64,000 nucleotides of DNA. Source: Schistocephalus solidus. Lineage: Eukaryota > Platyhelminthes > Cestoda > Diphyllobothriidea > Diphyllobothriidae. Made by a program: the position numbers and the translations under genes. The notes under the pieces were generated by a model that was given only the letters and a program-made list of their open reading frames with translations, had not been told where the DNA came from and ran no database searches. Positions 45,146-56,999 of the stretch are shown here, in pieces. The stretch lies in assembly GCA_017591395.1 (NCBI GenBank), contig WEDG01001283.1:53384-117383 (forward strand), given 5' to 3'. Every line of letters begins with the position of its first letter. Position 1 is the first letter of the stretch.

Positions 45146-46503
45146 CTATTTTCTTTTGCATTGGCATCCTTCCGGCCAGTCGAAAGCATGCACAATAGTA
45201 GTCGGCATGTTTGTTTCTTCGCTTGGCATAAGAACGTATTCTGCATCACCTCTAGGACCACCTGTCATGGTGAAAGACTGACGAGTTGTCTCCATTCTTC
45301 CAGTGACTCGTATGAGCATACGCTGGTGCTCATTGTTTTGGTCTACAAAGTTAAAGTCAGAGAAAATTTTAATCTCCATCATTCTCTTTATATCAGTAAT
45401 TTGTAAATTAAATGTTGACTAACCGTAAGGCCTCAGCACTTGCAGGACTCTTTCTGGTTGATGATCAGAAAAATGTTTTATATTTCCGTGTAAAATGATT
45501 TCCTAAAATGAGTAAGCTGCGAACTTAAGGAGGTGGCATCAGGCAAATATTCACAATTGAATACGCAAAAATTGTAAAGATTAATGCATCAAATTCTTAA
45601 AGATACATTCAGAAAACATGTTTGCATATTTTCTACCAGGCTACCTTGATATCTGTGTTAAATAGTAAAATCCGTGTTCCTGAGAAATCAGGCGTAACAT
45701 CAATTTTTCTTATAAATTGGACACCGGGTAGTTCTGTAAATAAAAAAAACCATGGCATTATGCGAATTCACAATTTATTGCACCAGAGGATAACATGTAA
45801 TGCCCTAGGGTATTTAAGAAGAGTTGAGTACCTGGGAACCATTCGTCACCTTTCATCATAACCACCGCAATTGTAGGCAAGGTTGGTTTTTCAGGAATAA
45901 GAGTGATAGCTGCGTATCCGTTTTCCAAATTTCCAGATATCTGAAGACTGCGTTTTGCTGTTATTGTAAAAGAGAGCTATAGATTCCAACATCTTTATGT
46001 TATTGCAAGGATCAGAAAATTGAAAAAAAATTGTTTGCCAGCTTGATTAAACAACGTTCTATAACATTGATACAACTATTTTCCTAGAATAATAATGGGA
46101 TTTATTTAATTATTGGTTTCAATAAGCAGCCTATTAATTTAACAGAAATATGAAAATTAATTTTTGCCAATGAAAACTCACGTGGATAAAACTGAATACA
46201 TGACTCGGGAGCAACACAGGGAAAAACCGACGTTGCGATAGACCACATTGGGTTTTCTGAAACCTATTTGATACAGAAATGTGAGAATTTGGAAATTTTA
46301 TCAGTTATATTAATCAGAGCAAACATTTAGTTTTGCATACTTTACTCGACGCAGGCACAACACTGCCGAATACGAAATCTGTTGCAAGCTTCAAATTCAC
46401 TCGAATTATCTCTAGGCAAATGGTTTGCATTAATGATGACTGGTAACATACCCGGTTCAGCAGACGCGAAGGCAACATAAATGAGCCAGATTACAAACAG
46501 CAT
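45146..46503 (-). CDS. Five-exon gene: secreted protein of about 193 residues, unknown family
   Basis: Exons on the minus strand: 46503-46452, 46256-46182, 45957-45832, 45733-45645 and 45385-45146. All introns are GT-AG (donors gtatgt, gtgagt, gtactc, gtagcc; acceptors tttcag, aacag, ttacag, ataaag), and the phases 1, 1, 1, 0 match at every junction. Exon 1 encodes a clear signal peptide (MLFVIWLIYVAFASAEP). The mature protein begins with NPMWSIATSVFPCVAPESCI, contains LQISGNLENGYAAITLIP and FSGTRILLFNTDIK, and ends FDWPEGCQCKRK followed by TAG. Two cysteine pairs (CVAPESC and CQC) suggest disulfides. There is no membrane anchor, so it should be secreted. A partly decayed paralogue at 61.35-62.2 kb conserves exons 1, 3 and 4. 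I do not recognise the family. Confidence 0.75.
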
Positions 46504-46629
46504 TGACCATTGACTTGCCTAATTTGATAATGAAATAATTCAGCCTGTACCATCTTTGGAATAGTTTACTTTGAACTGTAATGTATCAGTGGACTGAATC
46601 TGAGGATAATCCGTTGATAAAAATTGCAG

Positions 46630-46655
46630 CTCATTGAAAACCTTTATAAGTATAT
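46630..46655 (-). promoter_or_regulatory. TATA-like element of the five-exon gene
   Basis: The minus strand reads acttataaaggtttt about 140 bases upstream of the ATG. The paralogous locus has acttataagggttt at the same relative place (62328-62342), so the element is conserved between duplicates. Confidence 0.45.
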
Positions 46656-46959
46656 TTATAACGAACCTTCATCCAATAGTAATCACAGTGCAAAACCGCT
46701 ATTAAATAGATTGGTTGAGAGATATCTACTGCGAAATCAGGGTCTAAAGAAAGAAATTTTGTTTCTTTGTAGTGCGTGGCCCAATTCGTACGGTGAGTTA
46801 AAGACCGAGAAGATTTATTATGGGTACTTGTGCCTGTCGGATGTTTCTGTACTTGCATGGTGCTTATGACAATACTGCAAAATGTGATGCAGACTGAAAT
46901 GGCACAGTTAAAAACCCTTGATTTCTGTAGTTTGGCTCTTTTTAAACTCAAATGCACAG

Positions 46960-48850
46960 AATCAGTGGCGAGAGGAAGTCAAAAAACCTCTTACAATTAA
47001 ATTGACGTTTTGCCCTTTCTCAAGGAAGGCTTTTTTGATTTAAATGACAGTGCACCTTGTTACTTTGGGATTAACTTGTGACATACAAATGGGAACCTCA
47101 GGAATATTGTAAAGTTTACCAATGAAATAATTACATTGTAAACATGTGCTTTGTTCGGTAAACGGGCTTGCTTTACAGTTGCATGTCTTTCAGTTTACCG
47201 CATGACCAGCAGTGTACATCAATGATTGCCTTCTGAATGTACTAACACCATCAGCTGTCGTGTGGAATAAAATTGTATGATGTCACACGCAGCTAAAAAT
47301 GCATTCTCCAGCCAAAATTGAATTTTCTGTAATTACATATTAATTTTAATCATTGCGAAACAATATACTTGCCTTTTTACAAAACGGGATTTTCGTGACA
47401 ATTCTAAGTGACAAGAATTAAACGTCGCTTGATAAATTTGCGCTTCTATCTTAACTTGGTTTAATCAGTGTTCCGGCATTTTAATGTCTAATTCGTTGTC
47501 CTGGTGTTTCTTATATAATCCGTTAACGGAAATCCTCCTATATTATATACATTCCCGGATACCTCAGTGTTCAGTGCACCTAATAGCAGCTCCGTTACAG
47601 CACCTACACCGTCGTATTGAATTTGGTTTCTGACATCGTCCTACGTGCACAATCGGAGGTAGATATCAGGATGGGTAATAAGGCTTCTTCGTCAAAATTG
47701 AACTATAGTCTTTATTAATATAGTAAGCTTACATACTGACAACCGATAAGCAATAATCCCGACTAAGATGAGCGAGTTGAGTTGTAAACATGATAAAGTC
47801 CTACAGAATAAGTCGAATAAGCTGATGAATATCGACGACAATTGATTAGTCTTGTTGAAACCATGATCAAAATTGAACCAGACTAAAATCGATAGAGATT
47901 CTTGCCAATGGCAATCTTCCGAAGGCATAGGCTACATATCCGCATGCCCCGGCGTTTAAAATATATAACCTCATAACTTCATACAACGCGGAGGCAGCTG
48001 AGTACTTAAGCTCCTCGTTCGCGCTAGGTTTTTTCGCTTTCCTTTAACTGAACCACGTTAAATAGGGCACATTAAAGAGAGTTTCCCTAAGAAGCTTAAA
48101 AACTGTCTTTTGTCATGTAAAGGTTAATACCTTCTTCTTCATTCTTCTATTTTAAATGAACGTCTTTATGATTCGACAATCGAAGCCAACTTGGCTGATT
48201 TCAGCTCAAAAGCGTTAAAAGAACATCGAAATTCAGGCGACCAAATTTAGCTTTCTTAACGTTTTCCGAAAACGGTTCACTTCCATTTTTTTAGAATAAC
48301 AAAATATTTGAAAATCCAATCTTTCTCAACACGCGAAAATTGCAGAATCTCCAAACGTCGAAGTGGCCAGGTGAAAAACGTAAGCAGCCTGTACGCAAAA
48401 TAGCACTTTAAGGTATGTGAGCTACTTTTAATTTAAATTGTTTTCAAAGAATTACAAATGGCGAATACGAAGAAAATTCGATATTCAGCGCCATTTTGGC
48501 GCCCAATGATAACATCGGCGAAATCGTAGACCTCAATCGTAACTCAGGAGTTTTCTGTTTAGTGTCATGGGTGCTTTCATCTACAGCGGTGATTCCTATC
48601 AACGGTTACAAGCCTTCTATCATGCTCGTAGGAAGCCCTGGTTTAAGGCCATACACTTCGTTATGTTTAATGAAGCACCGCATCATCGTGGCCCAATCTG
48701 GACACGGTTTGTTACATCGTAAATGGAATAGAAGCAGTGCTTACTCACACATTACCTATTTCTTTCTCCTACATTTCCACGCGCCTTACTCACAAAAACT
48801 GCAAATATCTCTCAAAGGCGTATACTTACAAGCTATAGAGTCTCGCCTTA
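46960..48850. other. Interval without a recognised gene
   Basis: No splice-consistent exon chain or transposon domain found. The 165-codon open frame at 48496-48993 has no recognisable motif and overlaps a dispersed repeat, so it is not called. Confidence 0.4.
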
Positions 48851-48859
48851 ATTGGCTGA

Positions 48860-49010
48860 ATGTAAGTATAGTGGCAATTATTTGTCTTCATTTGCAAAGC
48901 CCGACGAGCACTGTCCGGAAACCTATGGTCACCCGTGTTGGATTTTCCACATTTTGCATGGTAAATATAACAAAAATTCGTATTTCAGATTGACGAAGGC
49001 TGACCAATGG
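48860..49010 (+). repeat. Dispersed repeat, partner of 39590-39740
   Basis: Contains the reverse complements, in order, of the words in the 39.6 kb copy: ttgcaaagcccgacgagcactgtcc, gtcacccgtgtt and tttcagattgacgaaggctgacc-like text. Confidence 0.75.
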
Positions 49011-49084
49011 TACTGCAAGCTGTACATACCTTTTATTGCGTTTGGAAAGTTTTAATTTAGGAACTGCCACCAACATGCGCTATC

Positions 49085-49250
49085 GTTTACGCTGATGATG
49101 GCTTATGAGACATGAATGGCCATCCCACCCACATTTATCTTTTTTGGTATATTTTATCTGCCTCTTATAATATAAGCGCGATGCGGCTGCTGGTGGGACT
49201 CGAGAACGGGACGATTGAGTTCCGTTTACAATTTGAGAACGTTTATCAGC
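49085..49250 (+). repeat. SINE tail fragment
   Basis: The segment gctgatgatggc, atgaatggccatcccaccc and gcgatgcggctgctggtggg matches the body of the 3.4 kb SINE. It interrupts the R1-type homology between 49010 and 50400. No tRNA head is present. Confidence 0.6.
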
Positions 49251-50399
49251 GAATCACCATCAAACTGGTGTGCGGATGTCCAAAAACTGCTCTTGATTGC
49301 GCGTGTACTTCGCGCCAATGCACATTTTGCATTTTTATCCGTCAAATTGCTGGTTTGCTGCTGACTGTTATGTTCTCACTCTCATAACTGCATCTGCATC
49401 GTAGCAATGGACATAATTGCGTTCGTAAAAGCAGCTGATGGGCCAGATGCCCTACTGTCTACTGAGTATTGCTGATGCGTTTATGCATGGTCACTTTTAT
49501 GGGCACCCGCTAAGATGTCCTATAAAGTAATGTCACTGATTATGAAAATAATTATTTTCTTCTAAATCACCTGTGATTATATGCAGCGGCAAATCTGTAG
49601 ATATATTGAAGAATTGCTTTAGAACTGAGAATCACTTATGAGGGTGTACTGGTCATATAAAAATGCATGAGGTTGCGAACCACGTGGGCTAAAGCCGAAG
49701 CCATTGCTAATTTGATCAGAAAATACAGTTTGAGACGACGCAGGCGTCATAGTCTGCTGTTGTGACAATTCTAATGAGAAAACCGCATACAATCTCCGCA
49801 CTTCAGAACATTCTCTACACTTGTGAAGCAGTTAGAGGCATTTCACATATATTCAATCACAATACCCACTATTTCCTGCACTATTAACGAAGGTTCAACG
49901 TTTACATATATTCAAAAGACAATTTGGCGAGCATACGTTAGCTTTCGATAAATTCTCATCAGGCCTTTACATTTATATCAATGTGTAGCTAAGTCAAATA
50001 TGCGGGTAATTAAAACAAATTGTACGGTTGTCAGGGTGGGGGGAGGGGTAAAAAACAAAATTGCGGTCCGTTTTCTGATCGTGGTCAGAGGAATGGTGGC
50101 CGCCGGGACAGGTTATTTACATATTATGGCACTAAATGACGTTCAGCTACTTTTAAAGACTGATGAATGCCTCATTTGCCTTCACCAGATATAATAAGAA
50201 GCTGAAAATGGATGTGACATTTACTCTACTTGTTAAATCTACCGAATACGCGTTATTTCTGCCTGACACAAAGTTATCAAATATAAAACATGAATATTGA
50301 AACACAGCTTCACGGAATAAAGCATAAAGAAACTTAAGATGTCGCCTGCTTTGTATTCTCCGGCCCCTCTCGCCGAACGGTGGGCTAGAAAGTGGATTC

Positions 50400-51290
50400 G
50401 TTAGAGTCTTATGGTGTCATGACTTGGATGTGAAGTGACAAACGTTCATTTGAACGCTACTGTCAGGTCTGCGGCTTAAAAGGAGGACGTGAAATCACAT
50501 GCCACTTCAAGTTAAATCTTGCTATGAATTGACGAATGTGCCAGAATAACTGCGTTTACAGGGTCGCGATAAGTTTTAACAGTGACGACTGCAAATACAT
50601 CATAAACGTAGCAAAATAACTGCCTTATCACATCTATCTTTTCACTTATTTATGTTTCTTCCAGCTTGCCCTTGAAGAACGTGACTCCAAGAGGTCCAAG
50701 AGGCCTGCCAACATGAATGCTGTTTATTTCTCTTTATAGTTTTTTGTTAACAGGATCTTCATATTGAATGTACATGTAAGCATTATAACCTGGAAATCCT
50801 TTTTACTGCCAACTAGCAGATATGGATCAGCAAATCTAATTAGCTGCATCGATTGGCCTACATTTTGAAGAAGGTCATGAATCATTAAGCCGAAAAAAAA
50901 TCATGCTATTTAGGTTAAGGCCACCTATAAATTTGAACAAATCTCGATAGCTATTAGGTGACACTGAGGATGTAGGGGCGTAAAAGTCTTCGCTACCACT
51001 TCACCGAAATGAGGTACTGAACGATTCGCATGTCCAAGGGACCGGCATAAAGCCTTGATGTATGAACGGCTAATGAAAAGTCGGCGAACATGTGTGCTGA
51101 CGGGTCGCTGGTTTCAAGGTTCATGAAGCCGCCTGTACAAAGCATTTGTTGATAATCGGACAGCCATGCCTCTCCTTTACTTCTGTAGATATTTTATGTG
51201 CTACAATCCCTAACTGGTTTCCGACTGGACAGAACTAACTGAGTACTCCTAGCTGTTCAGCAATGTAAGCAAATACGCCGCGGATCACAT
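50400..51290 (+). repeat. Dispersed repeat family R1, copy b
   Basis: Aligns with the reverse complement of 38200-39180, and its part 50521-51003 aligns with 52427-52915 as a direct repeat about 1.9 kb apart. Words such as aatgctgtttatttctcttta and ttgaagaaggt(c/g)at are shared by the copies. No domain is visible. Confidence 0.85.
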
Positions 51291-51769
51291 ATTATCGGCC
51301 AAATAACAGGAGTCTGAAATTAGACAGTATACTCGATTGCATGTGGAAAATGCAATAAGAAATCCTGAAACATTTTACTGAGTACATTAAATTTAAACTT
51401 CAATGTTCATATTGTTGTCGTTTAGTTAAATGTGATAAAGAATTAAGCGAATTTCCTTTGGGAATGAATTATAACATTATAATCATTCGTGTTTTATTTG
51501 TAATTACCATTTAATAAGGAATGATTCATACGAATAGTCATACATAAGTAACCGCATATGTGCTTGTTGAATTTTTTACCAACGGCAAATGGATGTCAAG
51601 CTGCTTTCTTAATTTTTCTGACACTGATATCATTAACATATATTTAAATGTAAACTGGAAAGCTACTTGTCAGTACATACCACTTATGGGCTTGAAGCTT
51701 TCTGCTAACCACTTGGTGATTACATGGAAGGGAGAGATTTGCATGTTAACAACGAAATAAATTATGATA

Positions 51770-52010
51770 AATGAATTTACAGATAACCGCACCGTTCAAG
51801 TATATGTGTGCCGACCAGAAAAAGGGGATCGTGATCACTGTTGCTGTGAGGGTCCTTTATGGATAATCGGACAATTGTGTCTTTACTATAACCATCCAGT
51901 GCTTTTTATTTCATCATTCCTTAATTTCTTCTGTTCTTACGATATAGGAGATAGGGGAGAGCACATGCCGCTTCAATTTGGATTACTAAAGGAAGATTTT
52001 TACCCATAGT
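51770..52010 (+). repeat. R1-associated block, first copy
   Basis: The sequence tgtgagggtcctttatggataatcgg...ctataaccatccagtgctttttatttc is repeated at 52950-53045 with moderate divergence. In the second copy it directly follows the R1 unit. Confidence 0.65.
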
Positions 52011-52079
52011 TAAGAAATGCGGTTCTATTATACCCAAGTATTTAAGAAATAAATTTGGCAAACGTGTATTTTTGATTAT

Positions 52080-52440
52080 TCTTCGTCAGGCATGTACAAT
52101 AATATAAAGGAGGGCAGAGTAGCAAGAATTGGAACAGTGAGTGTGGGGGTGAGGGTTAAGGGCATTAAGACGTCTCGTACTCTCGAAGGTTCAGGCGTGG
52201 AGAGGGGGATTGAATTGGCACCAAATTGATCGGCAAATATACAAGAACAAGTGAAGGCGTAGATGCCAATTGAGGAGGTCTAAGAGAGGATTTTATCCAT
52301 ACGTTCAAGGTGAAGAATGGAAGTACTTAAGAAACCAAGTCATGTCTTAGTGAATACGTGCGGGCAACAGCCACGCTAAGAGAAGATGCACAATTGAGCT
52401 TGTCATATTCCCTGAAAATGGTGGTGTATGAATTGACGGA
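52080..52440 (-). repeat. Dispersed repeat family R4, inverted copy
   Basis: The reverse complement (tcagggaatatgacaagctcaattg, cttggtttct(t/c)aag, agacctcctcaatt) aligns with 56555-56990 on the plus strand. It sits directly upstream of R1 copy c. Confidence 0.75.
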
Positions 52441-53045
52441 TGTGCCATAGTAACTGCGTTTTCCAGGGGAGCTATCGGTTTCTATAGTGACGGTTGCGAA
52501 TGTATCGTAAAGGTAGCAAAATAACTGCGTTACCATATCTATCTTATCACTTATTTCTATGTGTCCTGAAGAAGACGACTCCTAGAGATCCAAGAGGCGT
52601 GCCACGATGAATGCCGTTTATTTCTCTTTAAAGTTGATTGTAAACAGGATTTTCATATTAAATGTACATCTTAGCATTTTTGTCTTGAAAACGATCGTTT
52701 AAAATCCTATTAACTGCTTACTGGCAGATAGGGATTAGCAAATATAATTAACTAAATCAATAGTCCTGACATTTGAAGAAGGCGATCATTCATTTAGCCG
52801 GAAGAAAATCATGCCATTTAGGTTGCGGCCACCTCTAAAGTTGAGCGTGGCTCGATAGCTATTGGGTAATAGTGAGACTTTAGGTGCTCGAAATTCTCCA
52901 CTACCACTTGGCAGGTAGCGGTAGCAGGTGGATGTGTTCACGGTTCTTGTGAGGGTCCTCCATTAATAATCGAACAATTTTGTTTCTACTATAACCCTGC
53001 ACTGCTTTATTTCAAATTTCCTTAATTTATTCATTTCTTCTGATA
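52427..53045 (+). repeat. Dispersed repeat family R1, copy c
   Basis: Direct repeat of 50521-51003 followed by the block shared with 51770-51960. Divergence from copy b is moderate, with small indels throughout. Confidence 0.85.
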
Positions 53046-53329
53046 TAGTCTGTGCCTTCCTGGGGTGATATTATCTGTTTATGGACTTTCTTCCAAAAAG
53101 CATCTGACAAAATAAAATAGGACAAATAATAAAGCGACCTCGAATCGGTCGATGTAGTCTTATCTTTGAGTATTTATCCGTGGCTGCTCCACCAATCCTG
53201 CCAGTTTTAAAGGTGAATGAAAATCCCAGGTAAATTCACGAATTTTATTTACTTAATTCGGAAAAGATACGTTTTTAGGCCTCGTAAATGGATACGGGAA
53301 GGAGGGACCACCCACAATACAAGTGTTTA

Positions 53330-53580
53330 CGAAAAACAGTTTGCAGTAATGAAGTTCGGACTAAGGTGAAGTTTAGGGCTTATTTTATGGCTAGTTTTAA
53401 GAGTATGGTTAAGGTTAGAGTTGAAGTCAGGGGCCACATTTGCTCATGGACCATGGATTAGGTTCGCGGTAACTTCAGGGATTCCGGTAAGGGAATGGCT
53501 CTCTTAGATTATAATTAAAATTCAGTTTTATGGTACGATTTGTGTTAGGTTAAGACACGGAATTGTTTGCCCTTCCTGAA
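53330..53580 (+). repeat. Degenerate GGTTA-rich repeat
   Basis: Contains aaggtgaagtttagggctta, atggttaaggttagagttg, ttaggttcgcggtaac and gtgttaggttaag. It is the same class as the stretch near base 160. Confidence 0.45.
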
Positions 53581-54009
53581 AGTTATCGTAATTATAAATG
53601 GTAAGCGTTCTTACTCCCGTGTTCCGGCCATACAATTGATCATGAACAGTTAAGCTTTGAAGTTAATGTTTGCTAGAATGAAGTTGATGCGGCAAAAAGC
53701 AAGGACTTTCTCATTAATGCATACACCAGGGTTTTTGATCAAACTTTTAATTTTACTGAGATAACCGGGCTGATTTGCAGTAGAATGTGTTCATTATTTG
53801 ACCACAATCAAAACGATTGCATTAAGGTGGACCATTGCCTCTATAGGTCTGTGCATTGGCTTTGATAGCTTTTCACCGCACTTCAAAAGAATCAAGTCTA
53901 CATTGGTAGTTAGATGTGCCGTTGAGAGTAAACGAATCATGGTGCACGACCTGGTTCAGTAACATATACAAGCATTGGGATAAACATTAACAAATGAAGT
54001 GCATGATTC

Positions 54010-54810
54010 CATCCTAAAGTGTTGACTTCATCGGAGGCTCATCAAACATTTCTGATGCAGCGGAACAGGAAGCGGTGTATGCCGGTGAGACTAAATGAAT
54101 GGTAGTGCACGCCCATCGTTCGATCACATTAACAAACGTAGGGATAAACAGGTACAAATCAGGAACATGATTATGTCCACGGCGACACAGAAATATATGA
54201 AACCATGGAGCCGGGGTTAAGATTGTGAGTGGTGAGGAAGAAAAATACATAGGTCCTCCAAACGTGGGTGTTTAATTGTTCTTCGTTTATTACAGTGCCA
54301 CTGAGTGGTGCTCTTACCTCCACGCCAGTTTAACGTTAACTGAGATCTTACCATCGGTAGGGTATGTCAATGCTTAGCCAATTCTAACTTCTTGATCGTG
54401 CAAATGGGATTGTTGTTGGTAAAGGTTTTACGGGTGTAAACGTAGCTCAGATAAGCAGGAAAATGTGTAGAAGAAAGAGAAACAAATAAATATTTCCATA
54501 TTTTATTCTGCTAGACCAACATCTAACAACAACATTGAACGTGATAGTAAGTAAACTAACAATCAGAAATGCTGTATAAATAAAAAGGAGTTTTCATTAC
54601 AAATCTGCCATTAAAAACGGTATATCTGTACATTTGCACCTGAAAATGTATGTTGTTATTAAAAAATGTAGTTACTTTCCTAACAATGAACGAGTTCACC
54701 AAAGCAAGCCTTCATAATTGCACATATTTGAGGCATCTGTATATTTTAACCTCAACGGGGCGTACATAACATATCATTACAGAGACTTCTGATGTATTAT
54801 TAATGGTTTA
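54010..54810 (-). repeat. Dispersed repeat family R2, copy d (inverted)
   Basis: The reverse complement follows the block order of R2 copies b and c: caaagcaagccttcataa (54698) down to aggtcctccaaacgtggg (54252) and ggagccggggtt (54209). It confirms an element of at least 0.8 kb. Confidence 0.8.
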
Positions 54811-54814
54811 ACGT

Positions 54815-56200
54815 TAAATAAATACAACGAAAGTGAGGCACTCATGGATCTGGTTACCACCATGCTCAATCTAACCCCCTCGGGGGCAGTCATATAAAGG
54901 CAAGCGGTTTAATTTTGTTAGGTGTTACCGACGGAGACAAGATTTAATCTAAATCAACAGGACAGTTGGTTTCGTAATCCAAGATAACTTTCACTGCAAT
55001 AACATTCGACTATGCAATTACGTATTATAAGTCCGTCATCTCTTTGCTCTAAGAGGACGCCAAGAAACTGGCGTTGGCTGTCAAAATCATTTTCAAGGTT
55101 GAATGTGGTTTTGGGCAGCCTTTCCAGTTGAGCGCTCATACAGTAGAAAAATTAACTTCAATATAACATAACCGATATTATGAGTATTATTGAAGGTAGG
55201 ATCGTAGCCTCTTATCTATGCATCCTTACCTAAGCCTGGAAGTCAGAGCTGCATAACGCAGGATTCTTGCGATGATGAAAAGTGTGTTCCCAGATATTGA
55301 TCAAAGGGTGCAGGCAAGCCGGATGCAGGAATACTAATGGTAAAAGACATAATGACTTCTTCTCTCTAACTATTTCTTCTCTGTTGGGACATTATTAACC
55401 CAATGGTATCAACGAGAAGAGGAAGCGAACCTTGAAATTTAACAAGCAAATTGAAATCTTGCTCCTTAGTCAAGATGATCGGATATGAGCGATAGCAAAA
55501 GGGCGTTATATAATTTTGAGCTGGTCTTTTATACAGCCACTTGGGATTCCAATTATTTAATCGATACACGATTTGCAAGAAAAAACAGGATCAAACAATA
55601 CTTACAAATATCACATCGAAAATCATCGCGCTATATAGTGCATAATAATTTAACCAAAGATTTAAAAACTAGACCTTCAAATGCGACTTAAGTTATACTT
55701 GCGTAATTAGCAATATTACGCAATTGCAATGTGACTGTCAGAAAGGCTGAAATCAATTTGACATAAAATCTTATTTCACTGCCTACGAGGCACGTTTTAA
55801 ATGCATGGATTCCGTAAGAAACACGAATCGCTACGGTAGAATGGTGTTCGTTTAGAAGTGGTGTCTTTATTCACAAATATTACATTCTAAACGGAAAGAA
55901 TATTTATGTGACGATATTGTGCGGGATTGTTCAGCAATTGTCTAACACATCGGAGACCAAAATGAATCGTTCTTCCACAGTACGTGAAATGTTCAATTCG
56001 AAGTCAATGGTAAATTTTCCCTTCAGATCGAAATTAAAGCGATGTGATCACCAATTGGAACACTGCTATTTGATGTATTCCTCGAAAAACAAGGGAATTA
56101 TCAAATCTGTCTATATATGAAGGAAATTTTTTTTTCCTTTGGTAAATAAGTAGATGATATTTTTGCACTTATATATGAAATTGTAATATGTACACCCTCC
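54815..56200. other. Interval without a recognised gene
   Basis: Short open frames only, with no domain and no convincing exon chain. Confidence 0.35.
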
Positions 56201-56345
56201 TGGATAAACGGAATCAGGATAATCCAGCGTAGATCTTAAATTATGAAAAAGAGGACAGATGGTGCCTCTTAATTAAACGCTCAATAGCACTTTTATTAGA
56301 AAGCCATTTCTTAAGAATAGTTGGACAGGGCGATATAAAACGTTT
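56200..56345 (+). repeat. Possible PLE-derived fragment related to 20160-20290
   Basis: Shares aaac(t/g)gaatc, atccagcgt, and agatggtg(t/c)ctgtt-like words in order with the PLE fragment at 20.2 kb. No protein motif survives. Confidence 0.4.
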
Positions 56346-56554
56346 TTAAGCTTCGTCACGCTACGTAAGAAACGAGGCTTTGTCGAATTCCTCAGCAATG
56401 ATGTTAAGATAATATGCGCTTAAAATACATTGCAGGACGATGTCGCTCGTATACAAAACAGTCGGCGAGAAAAACGCTCTCCCGGGAAGTTTATCAGTAA
56501 ATATGTTGATGAACGCCTTATAAAATCGGACTTTCCGAGGGCTGATAAATGGGA

Positions 56555-56990
56555 ATTATTTATCACACCACCCTTTTAAGGGAATATGGTAAGCTCAATT
56601 GTTTATCGTCTAGTGAACGCGGCTGTTGGCCGCACGTACCCAGCCACTTAAACAGACTTGGTTTCTCAAGCACTTCCTTTCTTTGCCTTGAACGTAAGGA
56701 TGGACTGCTCTTCAGACCTCCTCAATGGGCACCTAGGCCTTCACTTACTCTTACATATTTGTCGAACAACTAGACGCCATTACAATGCCTCACTCCCGTG
56801 TTAACGCCTGACAGTACCAGACGACTGAACGCCCTGAACCCTCACCCCAGTCTAACTGTTTAATCGAATGTTGAAATTTTCGCTGCACTCCCCTCCCTTA
56901 TACTATTGAACAGGCTTGATTAAAAAAATGAAAAATACACATTTGTCAAATTTGATTTCTAGAATACCTGGAGTTTATGGAACTACAATA
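56555..56990 (+). repeat. Dispersed repeat family R4, copy in plus orientation
   Basis: Aligns with the reverse complement of 52080-52440: agggaatatggtaagctcaatt, cgcacgtacccag, cttggtttctcaagcacttcc, agacctcctcaatgggcacc. An open frame (56549-56773) lies within it and is not called. Confidence 0.75.
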
Positions 56991-56999
56991 CTTATAGTC

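Noticed and set aside
48496..48993. 165-codon open frame on the plus strand
   Set aside because: No motif, an odd composition, and overlap with a dispersed repeat whose other copy does not keep the frame.
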